64,000 nt of DNA, from the NCBI GenBank assembly GCA_036244855.1, contig BQKZ01000514.1, positions 50,081 through 114,080 of the forward strand. Reading direction: 5' to 3'. Position numbers and translations under genes: made by a program. Positions 41,641-52,954 of this stretch are shown here, in pieces; within the stretch, counting starts at the first letter, position 1, and every line of letters starts with the position of its first letter. Source of the stretch: Temnopleurus reevesii (lineage: Eukaryota; Echinodermata; Echinoidea; Temnopleuroida; Temnopleuridae). The notes under the pieces are model-generated. The model worked only from the letters and a program-made list of their open reading frames with translations, had not been told where the DNA came from and searched no databases.

Positions 41641-42870
41641 CCTTTTTTTTCTCTTACTGAGCGAATGCTTTACATATATTTTAAAGTCACAATATTTGGA
41701 AACTCCTATACATCTCGTGTGCTGCCTGTCATACTTAAGACTGATGTCTATTCACTTTGTCTCAGCAATATAACTCTCTGAATTGAGTATGTTTTCCCTG
41801 AAAATTTCACTTCAAATCTAATCTGATCAGTAGCCTCTTCCCTGTCCTGATTTACTTGCTTCCTTCTTTTTCAATTTATATACACTTTGAATTGTGCCAA
41901 TGTAATGTAATGTAATTCAAGAACTGCAACACTTTCTTTTAAATTCCCAATCATTTACCCACTCATTTCCTTGTTTAGACTTCGAATTTAACTAGAAATA
42001 TCATCCCTCTTGCCTAAAAGTAGAATTATATAATTGATTATGGATTATATCAATACTGTTTGTGCTCTATGAATCTCATTCACCTTTTTCTTCCTTTTGG
42101 GGAAACCCCCTCACCCCATGCTGATTACAAAAGATATAGTATCAAATCCATTTTGAAAGCAGATAACGATTGGACCTCTTTCATCTGGCTCCTTTTATCC
42201 AGATCACTCTATTTTGCCTACATGTATTTTACTCAGACAAATGATTGGTGGGAAAATATGTTCATGATTCTGCGAAGTGAAAAAGTTCGTGCAAATTATA
42301 CATCATTTCAACATTGTTCACATTTCATTAGTGAAAATTTTTAGGATAATAACATGCCTTCAGACTACCCATGGTCCATGAAGTACCTGTAGTAGGCATT
42401 GAGTTTCCCATATAGCCAATCAAATCCCTCATCGGGAATAGCAATGATCCAGATGTGTTCGGATAAGGGAGGTGTCCAACTATAATAATGTATCAGATTT
42501 GTATCTAATAATTGTGCCCTTCATGACATAGCATTGAAGTATTAATGATGAAAATTGTGTCTCTCAATACCCCCCCTTTTCTTTCTTTCTCTATCCTCTT
42601 TTCTGTCTATTGTTCTTGCTCTTCATTCTTTGTACATAAGCTCTCATTTTCATTCTCTCACTCACTTCTATCTTTGTCTTCCTCCTATTTTCTTTGATCA
42701 ATGATTCCTCTGCCCATCTACACACATTTTTTTTTATACCAATCCACCTTTTCTCTTCTCTCTTAATACCCTTTTCAATCGGACATGATCCAATTTTCTT
42801 TGGCTCTTTAAAGCATTAGTTTCACACAAAATATTTGTTATTTTTTCTTTATTTCTTTGCTTCCCTGCAG

Positions 42871-42946
42871 ACTGATATCATCACCATGCTCGTAGAGTCA
42901 GGTGCAGATCTAGATGCAAGAACAAATAATGATGAAACACCTTTAA
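42871..42946 (+). CDS. PPP1R16A/B: PPP1R16 exon: ankyrin repeat 5
   Basis: The acceptor is CCCTGCAG after a long pyrimidine tract and the donor is GTGAGT. The exon is 76 bases, ending after one base of a Ser codon. It reads TDIITMLVESGADLDARTNN followed by DETPL. The GADL/DETPL pattern matches the last ankyrin repeat of the family. It joins the previous exon without gap or extra residues. Confidence 0.93.
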
Positions 42947-43721
42947 GTGAGTAGATCTTTATCATCACACCAGTCAAATAATATTCTCTGATTGTATACT
43001 GATGACTTGACATGTTCATGAATATTTACTTTTCTGTTTGTTGAATATCAAGTACATTGGCTTTATAAATACCTTGAAATGATAATCTGGATTATCATTC
43101 CACTATTCTGCTTGGTACTTCTATATAGTTTATTGGTATTTGGCTGATAGATATAGATATTTAGAATACTATAAAACGGGACTGCAGGGACTGCAGGGTA
43201 AAGAGTGACAAAACAGCTTATTCATAGTTGATCTACTTGACTTGTCATATTCACGTTCACTTTTTCATTATTTTTCATTACGTTGAATTATTTATCTGAT
43301 AGTCCTTAGGTACATAGAGTGATCCACCTCATCAAAACAAATCTTTGATGGTCCAAGTTTTGTCCCTGTTCACCCCGCTGTTCCTGTTTGCCCTAGTTTA
43401 TTATACTTTTAATGTTTTTTCTAGTGCATGGGATGTAATGTATCATTATGATGGTGCTGCAAAAGAAAGTATTGATATAGTGTAAATCAAGAATATGTTC
43501 AAATTACAATGAATTTGAATTGAAATTGGTGAATATCACACATTATGTATTGATTAGCTCCCCCAAATTATTTTGATTTTGATGACCATTCAACTAAGTA
43601 GGGTCTAACATAAATAAGAGGAATAACGAACTATAAGAATACATCTGGAACTGTAATTGTCAACCATTTTGTGTTTATCATTCTCTTGCTTCCTCCCTTT
43701 CTACATCCTACCTCCTCTCAG
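42947..43721 (+). other. Intron, 0.78 kb
   Basis: GTGAGT to CTCTCAG. It is AT-rich with no element recognised. Confidence 0.85.
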
Positions 43722-43842
43722 GTATTTGTGAAGACGATGAGATCAGATGTCTAATACAACAGCTGAAACAAGAGATCCAGTCCAACCGCATCAGACCATC
43801 AGGAGGCCTCGTCAGGAGAAGTTCCAGCAGAAATAAGAGGGG
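43722..43842 (+). CDS. PPP1R16A/B: PPP1R16 exon: end of ankyrin domain and basic linker
   Basis: The acceptor is CTCCTCTCAG and the donor is GTAAGA. The exon is 121 bases, in phase 1 and out phase 2. It encodes SICEDDEIRCLIQQLKQEIQ, then a basic stretch containing LVRRSSSRNKR. xxCEDDEx is the conserved cap after the last ankyrin repeat. RRSS fits the basophilic-kinase consensus seen at the equivalent place in vertebrate PPP1R16A and B. Confidence 0.93.
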
Positions 43843-45633
43843 GTAAGATCCAGGATCCATACTTAGGCCCAATGGTCAAATTTAGCCCAAGATGTGGGAT
43901 GGTTTTCAGAGATTGCTCTACAGTATCTTTTCCAAAAATTTGCTCGTGCTTTTTATAATTGGAACCTACTTCTGGATGGTTTACACCAAATCACTCTTAA
44001 AGTTATACACGACTTTAAAACAGACTGGAGTACGTTGATGAGTGTAATACCGTACGCGTATATTCTCGATGATTCAGCACAAGAACTGATACCAGTCATG
44101 CATAAAGTCATTTTTAAAGTCTTTCGTCACGTGGTGAAACAATGCCTTGGAATTATTGCATTGTTTGTGAATGAAGGAAAGTGAGATGAGCAAATTGAAA
44201 GTTTGAGCAAATCGTATAATCCATTCAAAAAATATATTTTAGAATATACTCTGATCCCCTGTCGCCAAATCCCTATCAGAGGTTATTTCTAAAACTATAA
44301 TTTATAATCAGAATCTTTTAATTGGCAACTTTGGCAGAATCTGAGATGTACGAGTGTGACATCTACCTACACTTTGTATATAATTCTTTTTTTTTTCGAA
44401 ATTCGATTCACATCAAATTTAGAATAAGTAATTTATCGGATTCTTTCCAAAATACTTGCAGAATTGATAATGGCATGCTGGACTCAAATGAGATTTGTTC
44501 TTAAATGTAAAGGAAACAATAAAGGTTAAAGCATCATATGAATAAAAGTACCGGTATTTAGTTAACTAATAAATGTTTAACCAATAAAATAGTCTCCAAA
44601 ATTTGGCACAAGAACATGAAGCGGAAATTGATGCAGCATAATTCATGCTTTAAGATGTCTGCTAAATTACTTTGGAATTGGCAGCCATTTTATCATGCCA
44701 TTTTATCATAACATTTCATTCCAACATTTATTTAACTTCATATTTACTATGCCAAATAATAATGGACAAAAATAGATGAAGGATGAAAGCCATTTATAGT
44801 CATTGTTTGTTCTTGAATGTCAAATTAATATGATGTTGAGGCTTAAACACCGAAAATGAGATAATTCAGATAATAAAGCACAGTCACTAGATTGTGTTAA
44901 TGGTAGCAAGTTGATGCTTTTAGCTCCCAATGATCAGTCCAGTCAATTTACTGTCGGTGAAAGTGAAACTTTCAATCTCACGGTATCACCTTCAAAATAA
45001 TCTAAAAATATAGCCTGCGGAATCAAACTAGATCTGCTTCCTGATTCTAAAGTGCTGTAAAGGTTTTGTTCACAAATACATGTCATCTTTTTTTCTCAGA
45101 AAAAATATAGCCCAAATAATACTGTTCATAAAATGAAAGAAATGAAATAATGTAAAATGAACAGTATTCCTTCTAATCAGTGAGATTGCTATTCTTATCC
45201 CTATGATGTCATCTTGGTGTCGATGATTCTCTTCACAAAGTACTGACATGACTCAGCAAAAATTGGTCAGGATTTTCATTTCTCTTTGATATGTGTATAC
45301 ATTAATTTCGTCATCATTATGAATGCATGATGAATACATTTAGTAATTAATTTGTTTATTTACATGTATTCTTTATTTGGTATTGTGCAAGAAATGGAGA
45401 AACATTATAATGACACACTAAAAAACATACAATGAAAGTGTGAAAAATAATCTTGAAAAATAGGGAAACAGAATATGAATTACAGGACTTGAGTTGAAGA
45501 GACTGCCATGATGAGGAAACAGTGATCCAAATATCCATGACCCAGTAAAACTTCCTTTTAAAAACAATAAACATTTTGTATCTACAACTTTTTCTGACTT
45601 AAACTATTATCGTCTTTGAAATTGAATTTTTAG
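43843..45633 (+). other. Intron, 1.8 kb
   Basis: GTAAGA to TTTTTAG. It contains a possible inverted-repeat element (43979-44140). A 96-codon open frame at 43894-44184 lies within that element and is not taken as a gene. Confidence 0.8.
43979..44140. mobile_element. Probable inverted-repeat element
   Basis: The left side (GGTTTACACCA, then AAAG, then GACTTTAAAACAGACT) and the right side (AGTCATTTTTAAAGTC, then CTTT, then ACGTGGTGAAAC) are imperfect inverted repeats about 50 bases long. The arms are too diverged to define exact ends. Confidence 0.45.
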
Positions 45634-45727
45634 TTCATCGATAAGAAGAAGCAGTAAACGGGAGAAAGGTGAGCTGAGGAAACTAGATGCCAAAGGAGAA
45701 GCAGCCTTCATGCAGTCAAAGACTGAG
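45634..45727 (+). CDS. PPP1R16A/B: PPP1R16 exon: RRSS phospho-region and EAxxMQ motif
   Basis: The acceptor is TTTTTAG and the donor is GTATAT after GAG. The exon is 94 bases, in phase 2 and ending on a codon boundary. It reads GSSIRRSSKREKGELRKLD, then AKGEAAFMQSKTE. Vertebrate relatives have a RRxS(L/V) block followed by an LYRKE...EAIxWQ motif at this place. LRKLDAKGEAAFMQ is the recognisable but diverged counterpart, with Met replacing Trp. Confidence 0.9.
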
Positions 45728-45872
45728 GTATATTAATTTCATTTGTTTTATTTTTTTTTCCATTTTAATATCATTTTCACAATTTGAACATGGTATACAC
45801 CTTCTATATGTACTACAAAATTGATCACCAAACTTCTAGACAGGCGAAGGGGGGGGGGGGGGGGGGGGGGGG

Positions 45873-46038
45873 GGGCTGCTGTCCAAAAGTTGCGATTGAT
45901 CGGAATGTGCCAATCAAGATCATTGTTTCATGTGCGTCTTGTCAAAAGCGCAGATAGTGCGCGAATGAAAATGAATGTTTCAATTTGCAATTGATTTGAC
46001 GTTAATCTATGATCAATTGCAACTTTGGAGCAACACCC
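45873..46038. mobile_element. Inverted-repeat element (GGGTGTTGCTC family), copy 1
   Basis: The left end is GGGCTGCTGTCCAAAAGTTG and the right end, reversed, is GGGTGTTGCTCCAAAGTTG. The interior includes TGCGATTGATC and GATCAATTGCAAC. It parallels the clearer copy at 58509-58680 and abuts the poly-G run. Confidence 0.7.
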
Positions 46039-47939
46039 TCAGAGACACTCACCATTGTTCTCCAATTGTCTACGACACTCCTATGAGACTCTCGATTACA
46101 GAACTTTTCAAATAGATACAGGTGTGTTGTTAAGGTTTCCATTGCAAGAGTGACTGTTGTAATGGGAGCATTAACGATTGCACCTGTACTTTGTTAAAAT
46201 ATTCTTCATCAGTTGGTCCAACAGGTGTCCTAGACCAGTGGAGAACACTAGCTGATGTCTAGCCCTGTTCTAGAGACCAAATTATGTTAACCATCCCTGG
46301 GACCTCCCAACAATTATGAGTTTGGAGGGAGTGAAAATGTTTTAAACCATTTTACATTAATTTCATGTACTGTACGTATATGTATAGAACTTCATAAATT
46401 CTAACAATAATTGTACTACACAATTATATGAGTTCTATTATCCTCCCAGTTTAAAGTCTTTTCATCCATTTTTTCAATCTGAAATGTTGGGAATCCCGAT
46501 TCTAATTTTTTTTACCAAGTCACTATGGCCCTTAAGAGACACCCACACCAGGAAATCGGTCATTAACATTCATATTCTTGCCAAGAGTTTCAAGTCACAT
46601 TGTACTTTACAAGTACATGTATTTTCTATTTTGAGAGTTTTTCCTTTGCAAGAAGATATTCTGGCTCAATCACAACATTAATAGCCCAGCTATGTCCATC
46701 ATAAATGAATTCCATTCATTGTGTTTTCCAAATACACAGAAGATTGCAGATGACAAGTTTCTCTGATGATGAATTTGTTTGGCATGTGTCAAACAATGTC
46801 CAATGTGATGTTCTCAGCGCAGGATCATAAAACAAAATCCATATAATCCTGCAGGGCAAACGTTAGTGATTTACATGTTGATGTATGACTAGGTCTTCAT
46901 GGAGACAAGAATCTGTGTATCTCCGTCTGGACATAAATGATGGAAAACACCTGTAACATAGGAAGTACCCCAGGAACTATTTTCATCCATGTTCTAAATT
47001 CCAAATGGATGAGAAATGAGCTCCATTTTGTGATCAGCGATTGTTAACACGGGTTGCAAAAATTACAATATTGAAACATGGGTTGTAAAATCATTTTAAT
47101 GGGTGCTGTTAATTGGAAGGTGTTGATCTAAATCCATCCTGTTCAAATCATGTGATGATATGTTTTTAGATTTGCAATTCAGTAGAAACCCTTATAGTTC
47201 TTTTTTTTAAATACATTTGTCAGAGAGTTTAGTCCTACTATACCATTTATGACAAAGGCCTTTGGCCGAGGGAGTAAACTGCCCAGTTCCCCAACAATAT
47301 CTTTCAAAACACTTAATTTCTACGTCTAAAAAGCAATACCCAGGCAATGTATAGATGAGATGGTTCAATCTGTTTCAATCCAGCTGTCCAAAATGAAATG
47401 CAGGAAGGGTACGATAATAAAGTTATATGACTTCCGTCTTCTGTCTCAAGGTTTCAGGGTTTAATCTAGACAATATGGTGGCTCGGTATTTTGAATCATC
47501 ACTATACTACTTTGAAATATTAAAGGGCTACAAAGTGTATAGGGGCTGTCTATGTTTATGTGTCATGCACTTTCCTTAACAGGTCAGCTCTGGTTGCTGC
47601 CATGTGTATTACCAAAATATTGTTCAAGTGTTTCTCAGGTCTCGGGTTCTCAGCAAAGTTCAACTGTTTTCATAAGATCTTTTATATATATTTTTTAGTC
47701 TTATCTGTACAAATTTAATGATTGTGACTTTTTTAAAATCATAAATCAAGAATGCACTTTACATGTATTTGTCATCTTTTTTTAAAATTTAATTTATCTC
47801 TTCATCAAATTATCAGCCCATGAATAAGATTGTTGATTCAAAATTCTTATTAACCTGTCTCACAATAACCCATTTGTTTTTGCAAGAAATAGGGTTACAC
47901 ATGTTTCTACTGTAGTTAAAATGATCTGGTGCTGTAAAA

Positions 47940-48022
47940 AAAAAATCACAGCACCCAAATGTGATTTGAACCTGTGAGCTCAGAGTTGCTAGGCCAGTGT
48001 CATAACAACAAGACCACCAGAG
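47940..48022 (-). mobile_element. tRNA-like SINE fragment
   Basis: On the minus strand: GGTGGTCTTGTTGTTATGAC (box A-like), then CTGAGCTCACAGGTTCAAATCAC (box B-like GGTTCAAATC), then GGGTGCTGTGA and poly-T. It differs from the SINE family at 10568. It lies about 155 bases upstream of the next exon. Confidence 0.45.
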
Positions 48023-48177
48023 TGCTCAAACGATAAGGCTTGCAAGACAAATGGGAGACTAGCAAATGAGATTTATTTGTCATTGTATCCCACAACAATT
48101 AATCCAATACCTTGACTTTATATGATTATTTTTGTGTCAACTTTCGTTAACGCATTGTTTTTGTGCTTCACTGACAG

Positions 48178-48829
48178 GAATTAGAAAACTCTTCCGAAGC
48201 CAGCCCAGTCTCAAATATTGACGACGTTGCCATCTCAGAAGAAACAAATGGACACATAGAACAAACTAATGGTGATAAGAACACTGAAGAGGGTGGTGAG
48301 AACGGGGAGGAGGGCAGAGTTACCCCTATGCCTGTTATAACAGAAGAACTATCGGACCCTGAGAGTCCAAGGAACAAAAAGAATGGGGATTTAGGTGGGG
48401 ATTCGACGCGGGAGAACGGGAGGACGGAAAGCGGAGACTTTGACGATACGCGGAACGACGGACCATCGCATCAGAAGCGGTTAGTCTCCATCCTGAAGAA
48501 GCGACCGGAGGATGAAGGGTTGAAGCCCCAGAAGAGCAAGAAGGAGCAGAAAGAGGAGAAGGATAGGATGAAGAAGGAGCAGAAGGAGAAGGAGAGACAG
48601 GAGAAGCAGAAACAGAAGGAGGAGAAAGCCCAACGTAAGAAGGAGGAAGAGCAGAGGAAGAGAGACGAGCAGAGGAAGAGGGATGAGATGAGGATGCAGT
48701 CCCCTGGTAGTCCACAAGGAGATGGAGACGATGACCAGTACTCAAACAAAGCTGAGACGCTGGCTGATCTCAAGAAACAAAGATCCAGTCAACACAACTC
48801 ACCTCGAGCAGGGGGAGACAATACTGAAG
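48178..48829 (+). CDS. PPP1R16A/B: PPP1R16 exon: acidic linker, SILK motif, charged helix, LADLKKQR
   Basis: The acceptor is TTCACTGACAG and the donor is GTAACG. The exon is 217 codons plus one base. Exon residues 1-100 are acidic, Ser/Thr/Asn-rich and probably disordered. KRLVSILKKRPED follows (about 100-112) and includes S-I-L-K, the PP1-docking SILK pattern. About 116-175 is a Lys/Glu/Gln/Arg-only region with heptad-free i to i+4 charge pairs, predicted to be a long charged helix. TLADLKKQRSS (about 195-205) matches the conserved (T)LxxLKRQRA motif of vertebrate PPP1R16A/B. The helix has no counterpart I know of in vertebrate members. Reading on without splicing would give a stop at 49069-49071. 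Confidence 0.93.
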
Positions 48830-49065
48830 GTAACGTATCTTCTTCATCCTCATCATTCTACCTCCCAAATCTGCATCCATGCATAGTGCCATATGATTAT
48901 AAACAAAAGGAAGGGATAATTATACGTTTCACTCATTTCAGCAGTTGTTGGCAGATGTCCATCATTAAGCTGATGTCTGCGCTCGTACAAAGCCCTGCCT
49001 CATGCAACTTGTTTCATTGTACGCAAGTGAACATGCCTTCCTTCAAATTGTCATTTGTTGTTTTT

Positions 49066-49740
49066 CTTTGAAATACCAAGCAATATTTTGTTTTTCACTG
49101 ATGAAAGCTGCAAGAAAATTTGGTTACATGAGAGGATAGCATCCCTCATGTGCCCTTGAAATACCAAGCAATGCAGGGGTTTTGATTAATAAATGCTGCA
49201 AGAAAATTTGGTCANNNNNNNNNNNNNNNNNNNNNNNNNNNNNNNNNNNNNNNNNNNNNNNNNNNNNNNNNNNNNNNNNNNNNNNNNNNNNNNNNNNNNN
49301 NNNNNNNNNNNNNNNNNNNNNNNNNNNNNNNNNNNNNNNNNNNNNNNNNNNNNNNNNNNNNNNNNNNNNNNNNNNNNNNNNNNNNNNNNNNNNNNNNNNN
49401 NNNNNNNNNNNNNNAAATACCAAGCAATATTTTGTTTTTTACTGATGAAAGCTGCAAGAAATCTAAATTAAATAAGATGATCGCATCCCTCATGTGCCCT
49501 TGAAATACTAAGCAATGCAGGGGTTCTGACTAATAAATGCTGCAAGCAAAATTGGTTTACAAACTAAGGATTGCTCATCTTTTTTATTTTTGAATTACCA
49601 AGCAATGGGTTTTTTCATCAAAATGCTGCAAGAAAACTTGGTTACATACATGTAAGAGGAATTTTCCCTCACAAATACTAGGCAATGCAAGGGGTTTTAA
49701 CTGATAAAAGCTGCAAGGAAATTTGGTTGCATAATATAAC
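49066..49740 (+). repeat. Minisatellite, about 80-90 base unit
   Basis: Units begin near 49069, 49156, 49415, 49501, 49591 and 49672 and share TGAAATACCAAGCAATG, TGATGAAAGCTGCAAGAAA and TTTGGTTACA. Units diverge downstream. The gap lies inside the array, so the copy number is unknown. Confidence 0.85.
49215..49414. other. Assembly gap (200 N)
   Basis: Exactly 200 Ns within the minisatellite. The repeat itself probably caused the gap. Confidence 0.95.
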
Positions 49741-51768
49741 TGCTGCACTCCCTTCCCCTAGATTTTGTAGCAAAAGATTGTGAAACTTGTACGCCCAATG
49801 TCCTTTGCTAATTGATCCAAGCATAAACTAGGAAGCAAAGTCTTGAAAGAATAATGATAATAATTAAACATCCATGATAATTTCAATGAATATTGAAATT
49901 TTGTAGTATTGTTGTTTCTCAAAGAACAAATAGGTTAGGGCATGAATGGTGTTTGCTTTGCATGTGACTTTGTGGAATGTACAGCATTTTGTGTAGAATT
50001 TGTATTTTTCCCACTTCTAGATTTATGCTCTTTCCCATATACCAATTAGTCCTTATAAATTGTAAAGTGCATGTGGAACAAGTATGATTTTATGTAAATC
50101 TTACTTTGGATTAGGATTCATAGGACATTTTTTTTTTTTTTTTTACAATATTTACATTTTGTCTCCAGTTTCGGATTTGCTTTTTCAAAATATATTTTTT
50201 ACTTTTGGATAATTCTGTGGAAATAGATCCGTGTTTATTCATTGAATCCAATTTGTGCATAAAACTCTGATCCAACATTTAATTTTCTATGATTTGCTTT
50301 TATATATACAAGGTGTAAGCTATGCACATTTTTTTTGCTTATTGGTGTTTGTATTGCGACATTTTGTATTCCTTCCCCTTGTATACCCTGAAACAAAACA
50401 AATATTATAACACTACTTTCCTTCAAACAATATATGTTGTTTTATATGTAGGCCTACATTGCAGATTATAATGTATACATGATGCATAAATGTTTACAAC
50501 ACTTTCAGTTACATGAGAATATAATGTTTACACACACCAGTCATATTTCCACATGTACATTTATGTGTGCATTACATGTACATACCTACATGTACGTGTA
50601 TGTTATATAAATTTTATTACTACTCTGAAATCATACATTATTTCAATCATGCATACTTGTATACCGGTATTTTGATTTTTTCCACTATATTATATTGCAG
50701 ATTCGTTTCAGACACACTCAAAATATATACTGTTCCATTCTTTTTTGTGCTTTATATGCTTTACATATTGTTATATGTGTGTTTCCAGAATCAATATGAA
50801 CATTATGATCACAATATTAAGCATTCACACATCACACATGATTTACAATATTAAAACTCAAATGCACTTTCTGGATAGTTCTTTCTTGTCAGAATTCAAG
50901 CCAAAACAACCCAGTAGTTCGACAATGCACATGTACGAAAAAAGGCACTATTAGTGGAGAAATTGAACACTCGTCGCATCTGTAAAAGAAAAAAAAAGAT
51001 TTTGGTCAGGGCTTTAACTCATCTAATTGCTTAAATGTTATAAAGAGCCTTGTCTTTTACCAGTAATCTTATTTGTAATAAACACTAAAACAAACTGTTG
51101 CTTGTCACCTGCTGAAATTCGACATGAAAAAAATAAATCTTGAGCCAAAATATCACCAGCTTTACTTTAGGTTCCTTGCCCAACGTTATTTAATGCTCTG
51201 TTGTTATTAACTCATTATGCAATGATTTGCACCCATGCTATTCTAAGTATTAGACTGCACCCCCACAGTAGCTTTTTTCCTGGATTATTCACAGAAAGAC
51301 GGCTAAGGGCTAATGTAGTATAATCAGAATTTCATTATGAAAATAATATTCAAAATATTTTGTTGTATTTGTAAAGAATGGCATACAGATTACAATGTAT
51401 TTAATGTATTTTGAATAAATTTCTGAACCTTTTAGTTTAGTATCCCCTGTCTGTAGTATGCCCCACCTCAAATTGGCAACACCCTACACAAAAGCAACCA
51501 CATTTCCGTATATACTGCATACAGTGTAGTTATAACCCACCCTGTAGGGACATTTTTTTTTTTTTTTTTGATAATGCATCTCTTCATACCAGGGAAATTA
51601 TTGAATAAATTGGTGCTTGCAGCAGATCTGGATGGGTTTTAAAAGTATTTTAAGAGTAACTTCATTAATTTAGGAAATTGTCTATTTTATGAATATGATT
51701 TAATGGATGAATATCAGTGATCATCTGATACAATGTACATGTTTTGAATTCAATGTTTTACTTGACAG

Positions 51769-51833
51769 ATTCAGACTCGACTGGCAGGCCCAGTATAAGA
51801 GAGAGAAAGTGGGTTCGGTGCCGAATCTGCTGA
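51769..51833 (+). CDS. Possible alternative 3' exon of PPP1R16 (candidate only)
   Basis: A good acceptor (TTTTACTTGACAG) precedes a CpG-richer segment in an AT-rich intron. Spliced from the donor at 48829 (phase 1), it reads DSDSTGRPSIRERKWVRC and then R-I-C before TGA, so the last four residues are C-R-I-C, formally a CaaX pattern. Like the main last exon, it begins by completing an Asp codon. Alternatively, only 51769-51792 is used, as a 24-base in-frame microexon before the GTATAAG donor. Another frame stays open to 51889 but does not fit the incoming phase. It may be chance; only transcript data can tell. Confidence 0.3.
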
Positions 51834-52954
51834 CCGGCGTTATGTGTGAAACCCTCACGCAATGTAAATACCCCATCGGCTCATTTTAATTGTTTTTCAC
51901 ACCCCTCACTCCCACTGTCACTGTATTCAACTTGGGATTTGTGCAGATATGCTTAATGAAACGTATGGAACATTTTCCACTCACTTTAACCATGGACTTA
52001 CTAAAACATGGACTCTCGGTGATCTTCATTCCTTTGAATTAGGAGATCACCAACAAATTTGAAATGTGCTTTTCAATGAATGCACAAAGAACAGGTAGTC
52101 TTGATCAGAGGTATAAATTTTCTTCACTGTATTATGGCTCACTTACAAATCTGTTCCTGTGTACTATGAGATCCAAAAGCATTCTCTCAAATCTGTTGGG
52201 TGCTACAAACCCACTTGCTAGCATGCCCAGGGCAGCAAAATTTTTCTGTTGGACAGGTTAATGAAATTGTCACTTGCCCAATAGGGCAATAGGGCAAGTA
52301 CAGTTTTATAAATTTGAAGTTTTTGTCGATATGCATATTGGCATTGGCTATCAATTTTGGGAAAGAGAAACTTTTGTTCAGGCAAGTGATTTACAATGTA
52401 ACTTGGTTGCTCGACAGGGCTACTGGTTACAGAACAGTTCTTGTAGCACCCTGATTTGTTGGTGGACCTCCGACTTCAAAGGAATAAAGATCGCCACTAG
52501 TCCATGTCTCATGTACTAAAGTCCATGCTTTAACACATACTTATCATTGATTTTAGATCGCAGTATGCCATCCCCATATAGATTTGATTGTGTTAAGCAT
52601 CTACAAAGACTTGGAGTAATGCAAAGCTGAGGCTTGTTCATTTCTTGTCAGAATTTGTTCCTGTTCTTTCATATTTCGTTGTTAGTTTTTTATTTTAAAA
52701 AAAAGTAAAAGATTCTTTTGGTTCAGCAATGGAATTCTCCTCTTGGCAAAATATGCTTCAGATAGCTCTACAAGATTTTGATCATTTTCCTTCTTTGACC
52801 TTTATCTGAAGTTTCTTTTAACTTTGATTTTCTAAAAATTAATATTTGGTTTTCATACCAAACGCCAAAAACTTATGTGGTACCAACCATTCATCTATTC
52901 TTAAATGGCTGATTTAAATTGATTGTTTCAAGCTACCATGTATATCAAGCCCTT

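Larger units (their letters stand above)
29562..42870 (+). other. Intron, 13.3 kb, rich in mobile elements
   Basis: The largest intron in the window. It contains a TIR element (32562-32714), a tRNA-like element with terminal direct repeats (34597-34870) and an inverted-repeat element (37531-37663). It also contains a second TIR element (39708-39885), a full SINE (39968-40264) and one member of a three-copy repeat (41425-41640). Single Ns at 35142, 38358 and 40445 each sit between two copies of the same sequence. The last 300 bases are pyrimidine-rich, as expected ahead of a 3' splice site. No coding exon is needed: the frame joins directly across the intron, where the family shows no extra residues. 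Confidence 0.8.
45728..48177 (+). other. Intron, 2.45 kb
   Basis: GTATAT to CTGACAG. It contains a run of about 26 G bases (45850-45875), an inverted-repeat element (45873-46038) and a tRNA-like fragment (47940-48022). No coding segment is recognised. Confidence 0.8.

Noticed and set aside
43894..44184. 96-codon open frame in an intron
   Set aside because: It overlaps an inverted-repeat element, has no recognised domain and no splice signals matching the gene frame.
48335..48773. Minus-strand open frames of 78-136 codons opposite the large exon
   Set aside because: They are antisense shadows of a real, family-matching + strand exon; Ser/Leu-rich because the sense strand is Lys/Glu-rich.
48830..49071. 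Read-through of the large exon to a stop at 49069-49071
   Set aside because: Composition drops to intron-like after the GTAACG donor, and the expected CaaX tail is supplied by the exon at 56645. Intron retention remains possible but unsupported.
50699..50854. Possible exon after a TATATTGCAG acceptor that fits phase 1
   Set aside because: The translation is AT-driven (Tyr, Phe, Cys, Ile) without motifs or a CaaX end.
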